Shown one piece after another: positions 24,583-37,204 of a DNA stretch of 64,000 nt. The DNA comes from CAVQBC01 sp963848415 (GTDB lineage: Bacteria > Actinomycetota > Thermoleophilia > Solirubrobacterales > Solirubrobacteraceae), in the NCBI GenBank assembly GCA_963848415.1, contig CAWKDN010000001.1, positions 2,604,001 through 2,668,000 of the forward strand, given 5' to 3'. Positions within the stretch are counted from its first letter, which is position 1. The number at the start of each line of letters is the position of its first letter. The notes beneath the pieces are model-generated. The model saw only the letters and a list, made by a program, of their open reading frames with translations, had not been told where the DNA came from and did no database searches. A program made the position numbers and the translations under genes.

Positions 24583-24918
24583 TCACGAGCCGCGCGGCGC
24601 GTACATGATCACGACGACGCCGACCAGGCAGATCGTTGCACCGATGAGGTCGTAGCGATCGGGCCGGAAGCCGTCGAAGACGATGCCCCACGCGAGCGAC
24701 CCGGCGACGAAGATCCCGCCGTAGGCGGCGAGGATGCGCCCGAAGTTCGGGTCGGGCTGCAGCGTCGCCACGAACCCGTAGCCGGCCAGCGCGAGCCCGC
24801 CGGCGACGGCCAGCCACCACGGCCGCCCCTCGCGCACGGCCTGCCAGACCAGCCACGCGCCACCGATCTCGGCGACAGCGGCGACCCCGAACAGCGCGAC
24901 CGAGCGCACGACGTCCAC
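24583..24918 (-). CDS. YnfA/UPF0060 family membrane protein
   Basis: A 111-residue protein with four hydrophobic helices and the family signatures AEIGGAWLVWQ, YGFVATLQPDPNFGRILAAYGGIFVAGSLAWG and FDGFRPDRYDLIGA. It is related in fold to small multidrug resistance transporters; the transported substrate is not established. Start is the ATG at 24918. The upstream region has two copies of a repeat containing TTGACG on the minus strand that could serve as its -35 element. Confidence 0.92.
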   Translation of the reverse strand: MDVVRSVALFGVAAVAEIGGAWLVWQAVREGRPWWLAVAGGLALAGYGFVATLQPDPNFGRILAAYGGIFVAGSLAWGIVFDGFRPDRYDLIGATICLVGVVVIMYAPRGS

Positions 24919-25238
24919 GGGGAGATCGTGCCGGACGCGGCGGCGGGTTCGCCGGCGCGAACGTCAACCCCGCTGGCCACGAACGTCAACCCCGCTGGTA
25001 AGGGGTGCGGGCGCGGTCCGTAGAGATCGGTCCACGGGCGAGCGGGAGCGCGCCAACTGTTTCGCCCGGGACGAGTTAAGCCCGCATACGATGCCGTTCT
25101 CGTCCCGGCCGGCGACGGCGAGCGGCAACGCGCCAGCCGCCGCGGCCGGCACGACTTCGGCATGTATGGGATGCCGTTCTCGTGCCGACCGACCCGGATG
25201 GCACCCAACCCCTTACTGCTGGTGTTCGAAGCCGGCGG
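24919..25238. repeat. Gene-free stretch with short direct repeats
   Basis: No gene is supported here. A 19-base direct repeat, CGAACGTCAACCCCGCTGG, occurs at 24958-24976 and 24980-24998. Each copy carries TTGACG on the minus strand. Farther on, ATGCCGTTCTCGT occurs at about 25089 and again at about 25172, in similar surroundings. Only two copies of each are present and spacing differs, so this is not a CRISPR array. Confidence 0.5.
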
Positions 25239-25270
25239 GCCGGGGCGGCGGCACGCGCCGCCGCCCCGGC
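25239..25270. terminator. Strong GC hairpin after the M28 peptidase remnant
   Basis: Perfect stem of 13 bp, extendable to 14, with a 4- to 6-base loop (25239-25252 with 25257-25270). It starts 14 bases beyond the likely natural stop of the minus-strand peptidase. No T-run follows. Confidence 0.65.
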
Positions 25271-25283
25271 TCCGGTCAGGCGG

Positions 25284-26822
25284 CTAGCGCTTGGCCTGGT
25301 CGCCGTCGAAGGCCAAGGCCCGCTGACGGCTGCGGCCCCGCGCCGGCTGCCGTCCTCGAAGAAGCCGGTCCGGCTCCGTGCCAGCGTCAGCGTGGCGTGG
25401 GCGGCGGCGTCCGACATCTCGTTGAGCGCCTTCGTGCTCAGGTTGTTGATGGTGTCGCACGCCTGGTGGTAGCAGGGGTCGTACGCGATCCCGGCGGTGC
25501 CACCGTAGATCGCCGCCTGCGCCGGCGTCTTGATGCCCTCGGCCCCGGTGAAGAGGCCGCCGGCGGGGATCCCGGCCGCGATGAACGGGCCGTAGTCGGA
25601 CCGTCCGTCGAAGGCGCGTCGGCTCGGTCGCCAGTCCCTGGGAGTCGAAGTAGCTCGTTGAACAGCGACTCGATCTGGCCTGAGCCGGGCGGGCCGACCG
25701 CGGCGTCCTCCTGCCGAGCCGTCGCCGTCGTACACGAACCGGACGTAGTTCGGCGAGCCGACCATGTCGAAGTTCAGGTTCGCGTAGATCTCGCCGAGCG
25801 CGTCGTCGTCGAGGTTCTCGACGTAGTACTCCGAGCCGAGCAGGCCGCTCTCCTCGGCGCCCCAGAACGCGAAGCGGACGGCGCGGCGCGGGTTGACGCC
25901 GAGCTCGTCCATCGCCTCGGCGATCTCGAGGATCGTCGCCGAGCCGGAGCCGTTGTCGTTGATGCCCGGACCCTCGACGACCGAGTCGAGGTGCGCGCCG
26001 ACGACCACGGTCTGCTCCGGGTTGCCACCCGGGGAGTCGGCGATGACGTTGGTCGTCGTGGCCTCGAGGTCGATCTCGGTCGACGTGGTGACGGTCGCCG
26101 TCGGCGTCCCGTTGACAGGCGTCACGCCGTCGGCGTAGCTGAGCTCGACCACCGGGATGGTGAACGGCCGGCCGAGCGTGACCGATAGCGTGCAGACGCC
26201 CTCGCGCTCGGGCTGTTGCCCTCGTTGAAGATGATCACGGCCTCGTAGCCGGCCGCCTGCGCGTTCGCGGCCTTGATCTCGATAGTCGCAGCGTGCCGCG
26301 CTGGACGAGCGCGATCGCCGGCTCTGCCGGGGCCGGCGGCGAAGTTGCTGGCGCTCGCAACCGGCGGTGGAGCTCGACCGGCGTGGCGGGGATCTGGTTG
26401 TTGATCGCCGGGACGATGGCGCCCGTGACGTTGCCCGATGCCGGAGTACTCGAACGTCGCCGTCTCGTACGACGTGCGTCGCCGACCGTGACGGTCGGAT
26501 CGGCCAGGTTGCGGAAGAACGGGAAGGTGAACTCCTGCGTCGTGACGTCGTAGCCGGCGTCGCTCCAGTCGCCGGGCCACGTACGCGGCCGACTCGTCGT
26601 AGCCCTGACGTGCCGGACGCGCGCGTGGTGCCGTCGGTTGCGGTTGGCGATCCGCTGGAAGACCCGCTCGTGGGACAGGATCCCGTTGACGGTCACCGCG
26701 TTGCGGAGCCGCTGTGTGTTCACGTCGCTCAGCTGGGCCGACGCGGGGCTCGCCCCGGTCAGCACGCACGCCGCGACCCCTGCAAGGACGCCGGCGCGAG
26801 CCAACGCTCTGCGATGGTGCAT
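25284..26822 (-). pseudogene. Secreted M28-type aminopeptidase with PA domain, many frameshifts
   Basis: Begins with a strong GGAGGAGGAGAG and a good signal peptide (MHHRRALARAGVLAGVAACVLTG then ASPASA). Then come GYDVTTQEFTFPFF, a PA-type domain (AIALVQRGT, ANAQAAGYEAVIIFNEGN) and the M28 zinc peptidase core: VVVGAHLDSVVEGPGINDNGSG, FAFWGAEESGLLGS, LNFDMVGSPNY and CYHQACDTI. All metal ligands are recognisable. The reading frame changes roughly eight or more times between 25300 and 26650, so no single frame encodes the enzyme. The natural end is probably the TAG at 25284 after GDQAKR. Such density of indels with so little amino-acid decay is unusual. Confidence 0.8.
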
Positions 26823-26974
26823 ATGCACTCTCCTCCTCCCCTGAGCGGGGGAGAGACGAAATTTGGGGCCCGGCAACGGCACACCCGCCGCACCCAAGCC
26901 GCCCGTTGGGCGGAACGTAGCGCATCCCGCGCGAGGACGGTCCCACCGACGCATACGAGCGCGGTCGGGCCGGG

Positions 26975-26980
26975 TAAGTT
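26975..26980 (+). promoter_or_regulatory. -10 element for glycosyltransferase gene (leaderless)
   Basis: TAAGTT, then six bases, then the GTG start at 26987, with no Shine-Dalgarno sequence. Confidence 0.45.
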
Positions 26981-26986
26981 CACACC

Positions 26987-28396
26987 GTGGTCACATCCGC
27001 TCGGCCAACGGTCCTCATGGGGCTGCTCTTCTTCCCCCGCGGCGGCTCATCGCACGTCGCCCAGAACCTGGCCACGGCGCTGCCGCGGGCCGGCTGGGAC
27101 GTGAAGATCGCCTCGGGCTCGCTGTCTCTGCCAGGACGCCCCGGGGACGCCAGGGCCTTCTACGCCGGCCTCGACGTCCATCCGGTCGACTTCACCGCCG
27201 CCCACGACGCCGAGGACCCGCTGCTCGCCGAGCCGACGCCCTTCCACCCGTCCTACGAGGACCGCCCGGACGCGCCCGACCGGCTGATGTGCTCGCTGGA
27301 CGAGACGCGCTACGAGCGCCAGGTCGACGCGTGGGCGCGCGAGCTCGCCGCCGCCGGCGCGCGCGACGCCGACGTCCTGCACCTGCACCACCTGACGCCG
27401 CTCAACGAGGCCGCCGCACGGGTCGCGCCGGAGACCCCGGTCGTCGCCCACCTGCACGGCACCGAGCTGCAGATGCTCGACGCGATCGAGGAGCAGGGCC
27501 ACCACAACTGCGTGCACGCGTGGGCGTGGGCGGAGCGGATGCGCACGTGGGCCGCCCGGGCGCAGCGCCTGATCGTCCTCTCGGAGTCCCAGCTCGAGCG
27601 CGTCGAGCGCCTGCTCGACGTCCCGGCCGAGCGCTGCGTCCTGATCCCCAACGGCTTCGACCCCGACGCCTTCGCGCCGCGCGCCGTCGATCGCCTCGCG
27701 CACTGGCGCCGCCACCTCGTCGACGAGCCGCATGGGTGGCGGCCCGGCGACCAGCACCCCGGCTCGATGGCCTACGAGCCCGCCGACCTGGAGGCCTTCG
27801 CGGACGGCGGGCCGGTGCTGCTCTACGTCGGGCGCTTCACGAAGGTCAAGCGCGTCGGGCTGCTGATCGAGGCCTACGCCCGCGCCCGTCCCGGCTTCCT
27901 GCGCCGTGCCCCGCTCGTGCTCGTCGGCGGCTACCCCGGCGAGTGGGAGGGCGAGCACCCCGCCGACGCCGTCGCGCGCACGGGCGCGCGCGACGTCTTC
28001 CTGGCCGGCTGGCACGGGCACGACGAGCTGCCCGGGTTCCTCGGCGCCGCCGACGTCGTCGTGCTGCCGTCGGTGCGCGAGCAGTTCGGGCAGGTGCTGG
28101 TCGAGGGAATGGCCTGCGCGCGCCCGGCGATCGCCGCCGACGCCCACGGGCCGTCGGAGATCGTCCGTCACGGTCAGACGGGCTGGCTGGTCGAGCCCGA
28201 CGACCCCGTCGCGCTCGCCAACGCCATGGTGGAGGTCGTCAACCGGCCCGAGGAGGCGCGGCGCCGCGGCCGGCTCGCGCGCGAGGACGCGCTCGAGCAC
28301 TACGCGTGGCCCGCACTGGCCGAGCGGGTCGCCGCGACCTACGACGAGGTGCGGGCCGATGGCCGGCGGCTTGGCGGCCTCGTCGCCCAGACCTAG
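26987..28396 (+). CDS. GT4-family glycosyltransferase
   Basis: Retaining GT-B glycosyltransferase of 469 aa. The N-terminal domain starts VLMGLLFFPRGGSSHVAQNLATALPRAGWDV. The acceptor side has HLHHLTPLNEAA and HLHGTE; the nucleotide-sugar side has GPVLLYVGRFTKVKRVGLLIEAY. The C-terminal donor loop is REQFGQVLVEGMACARPAIAADAHGPSEIV, containing the E-x7-E motif. It is cytoplasmic with no membrane anchor. The sugar and acceptor are not evident. The gene stands alone, and glutamate synthase follows about 100 bases later. Confidence 0.92.
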   Translation: MVTSARPTVLMGLLFFPRGGSSHVAQNLATALPRAGWDVKIASGSLSLPGRPGDARAFYAGLDVHPVDFTAAHDAEDPLLAEPTPFHPSYEDRPDAPDRLMCSLDETRYERQVDAWARELAAAGARDADVLHLHHLTPLNEAAARVAPETPVVAHLHGTELQMLDAIEEQGHHNCVHAWAWAERMRTWAARAQRLIVLSESQLERVERLLDVPAERCVLIPNGFDPDAFAPRAVDRLAHWRRHLVDEPHGWRPGDQHPGSMAYEPADLEAFADGGPVLLYVGRFTKVKRVGLLIEAYARARPGFLRRAPLVLVGGYPGEWEGEHPADAVARTGARDVFLAGWHGHDELPGFLGAADVVVLPSVREQFGQVLVEGMACARPAIAADAHGPSEIVRHGQTGWLVEPDDPVALANAMVEVVNRPEEARRRGRLAREDALEHYAWPALAERVAATYDEVRADGRRLGGLVAQT

Positions 28397-28497
28397 CTTC
28401 CCTGCAAACCCGCCGGATGGGTGGTGGAGCGGTGCCTTGCGCTGCTACCGTTCCGCAACGCCGCCTCAGTGCCACGCCGCGCCCCGGGAGCACGACA

Positions 28498-33014
<4,517 letters not shown>

Positions 33015-33018
<4 letters not shown>

Positions 33019-33305
33019 GCTGGCTGGTCTACCTGCTCTTCCTCGCGGTCTGGGGACTGGTGGTGGGGGCGTTCGCGCGGCTCGCGCTCCCGGGCAAGGA
33101 CCCGATGAGCCTGCCGATGACCATGCTGGTCGGCCTCGCGGGCTCCTTCCTGGCCGGCGTCGTGGTCTACCTGGTCACCGGCGGGCGCTACTACGGCGCC
33201 GGCTGGCTGGCCTCGCTGGTCGGGGCGACGCTGATCGTCTACGTCGTGCGCCGCCGGCGCGGCGGCGGGCTGACCGATCCGGGAGCGACGGGCCGGCGGC
33301 GCTAG
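33015..33305 (+). CDS. GlsB/YeaQ/YmgE-type small membrane protein
   Basis: A 96-residue protein with three hydrophobic spans (LVYLLFLAVWGLVVGAFARLALPG, then a Gly-rich AGSFLAGVVVYLV, then WLASLVGATLIVYVV) and an Arg-rich tail. This matches the transglycosylase-associated/YeaQ family of stress-linked inner-membrane proteins, whose function is unsettled. The GTG overlaps the gltB stop as GTGA, so it is probably translated from the gltB mRNA, an unusual partner for this family. Confidence 0.8.
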
Positions 33306-33310
33306 TCATC

Positions 33311-33316
33311 TAGGGT
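33311..33316 (+). promoter_or_regulatory. -10 element for reductase gene (leaderless)
   Basis: TAGGGT, then seven bases (CCGCGGG), then ATG at 33324. No Shine-Dalgarno sequence is present. Confidence 0.45.
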
Positions 33317-33323
33317 CCGCGGG

Positions 33324-34001
33324 ATGCGGATCGGGATCATCGGCTCGGGACGGATCGGCGGCAACCTCGGGCGGCTGCTCGCGCTCGCGGGCCACGAGGT
33401 CATGTTCACCTTCTCGCGCGACCCCGCGAAGCTCGAGGCGGCGGCGTCGGACGCCGGCGAGGCCGCGCGGGCCGGGGAGCCGGCCGAGGCGGCCGCGTGG
33501 GCCGACGTGCTCGTGCTCTCGGTCCCGTGGCGCGTGCTCGACGAGGCCGTCGCCGCGGCGGGCGCGCTGGACGGCAAGGTCGTCGTCGACACGATCAACC
33601 CGTACGGCGAGGGCGGGCTGGTCAAGCTGCCGCAGGGCTCCAGCGCCGCGCAGGAGGTCGCCGCGCGGATCCCCGGCGCGCGGACCGTGAAGGCCTTCAA
33701 CACGCTGACCTCCGCGTTCCAGCGTGACGCCTCGGGGCGGGCGGCGCCGGAGCGGGTCGCGATCTTCTTCGCCGGCGAGGACGAGGAGGCCAAGGGCATC
33801 GTCGGCGGGCTGATCGACGACGCCGGCTTCGCGCCGGTCGACGTCGGCGGCTGGTCTGAGGTCTGGCTGCTGGAGGCGCCGCGGCGCGACGGCTCGGTCT
33901 ACGGCGAGGAGTACCGCGAGGACGACGCCCGCGAGATCGCGGGCGCCGTCGCCGTGGACCCCGAGCGCGCGATGCGGCTCGCGGTCGAGCGCAAGCGCTA
34001 G
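33324..34001 (+). CDS. NADPH:F420 oxidoreductase-like protein
   Basis: A 225-residue Rossmann protein of the F420-dependent NADP oxidoreductase / NADP_oxidoreductase_F420 family: GIIGSGRIGGNLGRLLALAGHEV, FSRDP, DVLVLSVPWRVLDEAV, VVDTINPYGEGG and VKAFNTL. Related proteins reduce F420, NADP or ferric substrates, so the assignment stops at family level. The last 35 residues (RDGSVYGEEYREDDA) are variable. A probable leaderless start precedes it, and a LacI remnant faces it. Confidence 0.88.
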   Translation: MRIGIIGSGRIGGNLGRLLALAGHEVMFTFSRDPAKLEAAASDAGEAARAGEPAEAAAWADVLVLSVPWRVLDEAVAAAGALDGKVVVDTINPYGEGGLVKLPQGSSAAQEVAARIPGARTVKAFNTLTSAFQRDASGRAAPERVAIFFAGEDEEAKGIVGGLIDDAGFAPVDVGGWSEVWLLEAPRRDGSVYGEEYREDDAREIAGAVAVDPERAMRLAVERKR

Positions 34002-34004
34002 CGG

Positions 34005-34580
34005 CTACCGCGCCGGTGACGTCGTGCGGCGCGGTGCCGGCTCGAGTCGTTCGTCGGCGCGGCGCAGGCCGGCGGCCACGACGTGGCGGATGCGGCCCGT
34101 GCGCCGGGCGGCGTCGGGCGCGCCCGGTGCGCCCGTGTACTGGCGGCGGGTGGTCTCGCGGGCGAAGAGGGCGGCGATGGCGAGGTCGAGCAGGTGCCGC
34201 GCGCCGGCGCGGGCGGCGCCGCGGTCGTCGATCCCGACCTGGCGTGTGCCGGGGCGCGGCCGGTAGTCGACCAGCCCGTAGGGCAGGCCTCGGCGCCGCA
34301 CGGCCTCCACCCGCTCGTCGTCCTCCGGCGGGCAGTAGAGGATGAAGCCGTCCACGAGCGCGCCGCGGACCTGCAGGGCGGCGAGCTCGGGCTGGCGCGG
34401 CACGAGCGAGAGCCCGGCCCCGCGCTCCTCGCAGCCCGTGGCGACGCCCTGCAGGAAGAGCACGGCGGCGGGGTCGGGGCCGGTCGAGCGTCGCGCACGG
34501 CTGACCGCGAGATGGCGTGCTCGGCCAGCGCGCCGACGTTCGTGAGCCGTCGCGCGTGGTGACCTCCACCCCGTCACCGG
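34005..34580 (-). pseudogene. LacI-family regulator remnant
   Basis: About 95 residues from the ligand-binding domain are intact: AVLFLQGVATGCEERGAGLSLV, VRGALVDGFILYCPPEDDERVEAVRRRGLPYGLVDYRPRPGT and GIDDRGAARAGARHLLDLA. Upstream, in another frame, is a damaged helix-turn-helix (LTNVGALAEHAISRSAV). The hinge and first part of the core are deleted. After HLLDLA the second half is largely missing and unrelated basic sequence follows. Multiple deletions show this is genuine decay rather than one sequencing slip. Its former targets may have been the glycosidases whose fragments lie at 13.2-13.9 kb; that is a guess. Confidence 0.65.
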
Positions 34581-34602
34581 CTCGCGTGAGAGGATCGTCG
34601 GC

Positions 34603-35319
34603 ATGGAGAACGGGCGTGCGCTGCTCTTGATCGCCGACATCGGCGGCTACACCGAGTACATGCGCACCCATCGGATGAGCCTCGCCCACGCCGAGGTCAA
34701 CACCTCGAGGCTGCTCGAGAAGGTGATCGACTCCGCCCCCGACTTCGACCTGATCGAGATCGAAGGCGACGCGGCGTTCCTCTCTCGTCCGGCTGACTCG
34801 CTGGCTCCCGACGCCACGGTTTCTGCGATCACCCAGGCTGCGGTGTCCATGCATCGCGCCTTCCACGTCGAGCGGCAGCACGTCGCGACCAACCTGTGCC
34901 CGTGCGACGGTTGCGTGCAGGCGAGCAACCTGAAGCTGAAGTTCGTCGCGCACATCGGCGAGGTCGCCACCCAGACCATCAGGGACCGGCGCAAGCTCGT
35001 CGGGATCGACGTCATCCTCGTCCATCGTCTGCTGAAGAACCCCGTCGAGGTCCCCGAGTACGTCCTGCTCTCCGAGGAGCTGTACCGGACGGGAGACGCA
35101 GCTCTGCCCGATGACGTGCACGAGCTCGAGCAGGACCTCGAGGGGATCGGGCCCGTCCGCACCTACTTCGTGGACGTCGAGGACCTCGCGGGCCCACTTC
35201 CACCGCTGCCGGCTCCGTCCTGGCCCGGCCGTCTCAGAGAGACGCTCGCCGTCGCCGGCACCGGCCTGCCGTACATGGTCGGCCTGCGGCGCCGGCGCGT
35301 CGGCGCTCCCGCCCGCTGA
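34603..35319 (+). CDS. DUF2652 protein, class III nucleotide cyclase-like
   Basis: A 238-residue protein matching DUF2652, a family related to class III adenylyl cyclases. The cyclase-like landmarks are LLIADIGGYTEYM at residues 8-20 and LIEIEGDAAFLS near 50-60, giving two acidic positions where cyclases bind metal. A four-Cys-containing insert (NLCPCDGCVQ) follows, then LKFVAHIGEV and a GIDVILVHRLLKN helix. Whether it makes a cyclic nucleotide is unknown, because substrate-specifying residues are not obvious. It converges with a transporter carrying a cyclic-nucleotide-binding domain, 26 bases away. The C-terminal 40 residues are unique. Confidence 0.85.
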   Translation: MENGRALLLIADIGGYTEYMRTHRMSLAHAEVNTSRLLEKVIDSAPDFDLIEIEGDAAFLSRPADSLAPDATVSAITQAAVSMHRAFHVERQHVATNLCPCDGCVQASNLKLKFVAHIGEVATQTIRDRRKLVGIDVILVHRLLKNPVEVPEYVLLSEELYRTGDAALPDDVHELEQDLEGIGPVRTYFVDVEDLAGPLPPLPAPSWPGRLRETLAVAGTGLPYMVGLRRRRVGAPAR

Positions 35320-35345
35320 TCGATTTCTGGCACCCGTCACGCGTC

Positions 35346-37028
35346 TCAGCGTGCGCCGCCCGCGGTCGGGAGCCGCTCGGCATCGGCCTTCAGCCGGCTC
35401 ATGACGAGGTCCTCGCCTGCGGCCGCAGCGGCCGGATATCCGGTCACGGCGGTCAGATAGGCACTGCGCTGAAGGACACTCACCCGCAGCCGGCCGTCCG
35501 TGGACGCACGCACGGTGGCGGTTCGTGGCTGCTCACGCAACAGCGCGATCTCGCCGAAGCAGTCGCCGCGTCCGAGCGTCCTGATGACGCGTCCGTCGCG
35601 AATCACCTCAGCCAGCCCGGACTCGACGACGTAGAAGGCCTCGCCCTGCTCCCCCTGTTCGAACACCATGTGCCGAGGCGCGAACTCGGCATGCTCGAGC
35701 CGGCTGCCCAGCTGCTCGATCGTTGCCGCGGGGAGCGCGCCGAGCATGCGGATGCCGCGCAGGATCTCGATGTCCGCGTCGCGCACGCGCATGCGCACAT
35801 CGAGCCGGCGGAGCGCGCGCCAGCCGGCGGTCACGGCCACCGGCGCGAGCAGCCCGACCGAGACCAGGGCGAGGCGGATGCCGAGCAGATCGATGATCAG
35901 TGGCGTGAGCAGCCCGCCGGCCGCGATCCCGAGCGTGAGGATCGCCTCGAAGCCCGCGAACATGCGTGCCAGGACGGTCTCGTCGGCGAGTCGAGCCAGC
36001 AACGTGAAGCCACCGACGTCGATCAGCGCGTTACCGATACCGACCACACCGAGCAGGACGATCGCCGCCGCCTGCTCGGGCACGACGCCGATCACCGCCA
36101 GCGGCGCGCCGAACATCGCGACGCCGACGCCGAACCAGGCGGCGAGCGCGCCGCGGCGCGCCAGCCCGACCGCGACGATCGACCCGAGCACGCCACCGGC
36201 TCCGACGGCCGCGTTCAGGACGCCGACGCCCGGATCCCCCGTGTCCAGCAGCTCGATCGCGACCACCACGGCGAACACGGTCAGGCATCCGCGCGTGAAC
36301 GTCTGCACGGCGCCGAGCGCGGTGATGAGCGCGAGCCTCCGATCGGCCGCGATGGTGGCGAAGCCCCGCAGCATCTCGCGACCACCGCCGCCGGCGGCCT
36401 CGGCTCGCGGCGGCGAGTCATACGCAAGCGCGTTGACGAGCAGACCGGCCCACAGTGACGCGGCGGCGCACGCCGCGAAGACAGCGGCCGGTCCACTCGC
36501 CGCGAGCAGGATCGCCGCGGCGAGCGGGCCGCCCAGCGTGGCCAGCGAGTCCAGCATCCCGCGAACCGCGTTGGCGCTCGCCAGCTGTCGAGGCGACGTG
36601 CACAACGCGGGCAGCAGGGCCGAATGGGCGGGGCGGTACAGCGTCTGCGCGACCGTGGCGACGACGGCCAGGCCGTACGTCATCGCCGCCGGGCCGCCGG
36701 CGGTCACCACTGCCGCAGCGCACCCCAGCGTCACCGCGCGGATCAGCCCGACGCGCGCGAGCACCCGCTCGCGGCGCACCCGGTCGGCCATCGTCGCCAG
36801 CAATGGCGCCAGCAGCGCCGCGGCGGCCATGCGCGCACCGGTGACCGCCCCGACCGCGGCAACCCCGCCGTCGCGGAACGCCACGACGCCGAGCGCGACC
36901 ATGAACGCGCACTCGCCCGCCCACATCGCACCGAACGAGACCTGGGCGCGGCGGAGCGGCTTGCTGTGCGCCACCTCGTCGAGCGCCTCCGCCCAGTCGC
37001 GGAACCTCGGCGAGGAGCGCGGGATCAT
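35346..37028 (-). CDS. MFS transporter fused to cyclic-nucleotide-binding domain
   Basis: A 560-residue membrane protein. The first 420 residues form a 12-helix major facilitator unit (for example VGAVTGARMAAAALLAPLLATMADRVRRERVLARVG with the loop 2-3 motif). The last 120 residues are a cNMP-binding domain whose phosphate-binding cassette, GDCFGEIALLREQPRTATVRA, keeps the Gly-Glu and Arg residues that contact cAMP or cGMP. Direct gating of a transporter by cyclic nucleotide is inferred. The ATG at 37028 follows GATAGT by six bases. It converges with the cyclase-like DUF2652 gene. Confidence 0.9.
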   Translation of the reverse strand: MIPRSSPRFRDWAEALDEVAHSKPLRRAQVSFGAMWAGECAFMVALGVVAFRDGGVAAVGAVTGARMAAAALLAPLLATMADRVRRERVLARVGLIRAVTLGCAAAVVTAGGPAAMTYGLAVVATVAQTLYRPAHSALLPALCTSPRQLASANAVRGMLDSLATLGGPLAAAILLAASGPAAVFAACAAASLWAGLLVNALAYDSPPRAEAAGGGGREMLRGFATIAADRRLALITALGAVQTFTRGCLTVFAVVVAIELLDTGDPGVGVLNAAVGAGGVLGSIVAVGLARRGALAAWFGVGVAMFGAPLAVIGVVPEQAAAIVLLGVVGIGNALIDVGGFTLLARLADETVLARMFAGFEAILTLGIAAGGLLTPLIIDLLGIRLALVSVGLLAPVAVTAGWRALRRLDVRMRVRDADIEILRGIRMLGALPAATIEQLGSRLEHAEFAPRHMVFEQGEQGEAFYVVESGLAEVIRDGRVIRTLGRGDCFGEIALLREQPRTATVRASTDGRLRVSVLQRSAYLTAVTGYPAAAAAGEDLVMSRLKADAERLPTAGGAR

Positions 37029-37204
37029 CGCGCGACTATCCCAGGGCGCCCGCCTGCCGGCGGCAGCAGAACTGTCTCGACGCGTGGGCACGGGCCGCCC
37101 GACGCCAGACGGATCCCGCGGCGCCGGCGAGCGGCGCAACGGCCGCGGCGCGCCCCGCCTGGCGATAGACTCACGCCGCCCCGGAAGCGAGGAGCAGTGC
37201 CGAG

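Noticed and set aside
24958..24998. CRISPR-like repeats
   Set aside because: Only two copies with a 3-base gap; no spacers and no cas genes.
25284..26822. Programmed frameshifting as an explanation for the M28 gene
   Set aside because: There are many shifts in both directions without slippery sequences or conserved structures at each site.
26863..28497. In-frame extension of gltB back through the glycosyltransferase gene
   Set aside because: The GT4 protein occupies a different frame with clear motifs, and GltB family proteins begin near the Cys 23 used here.
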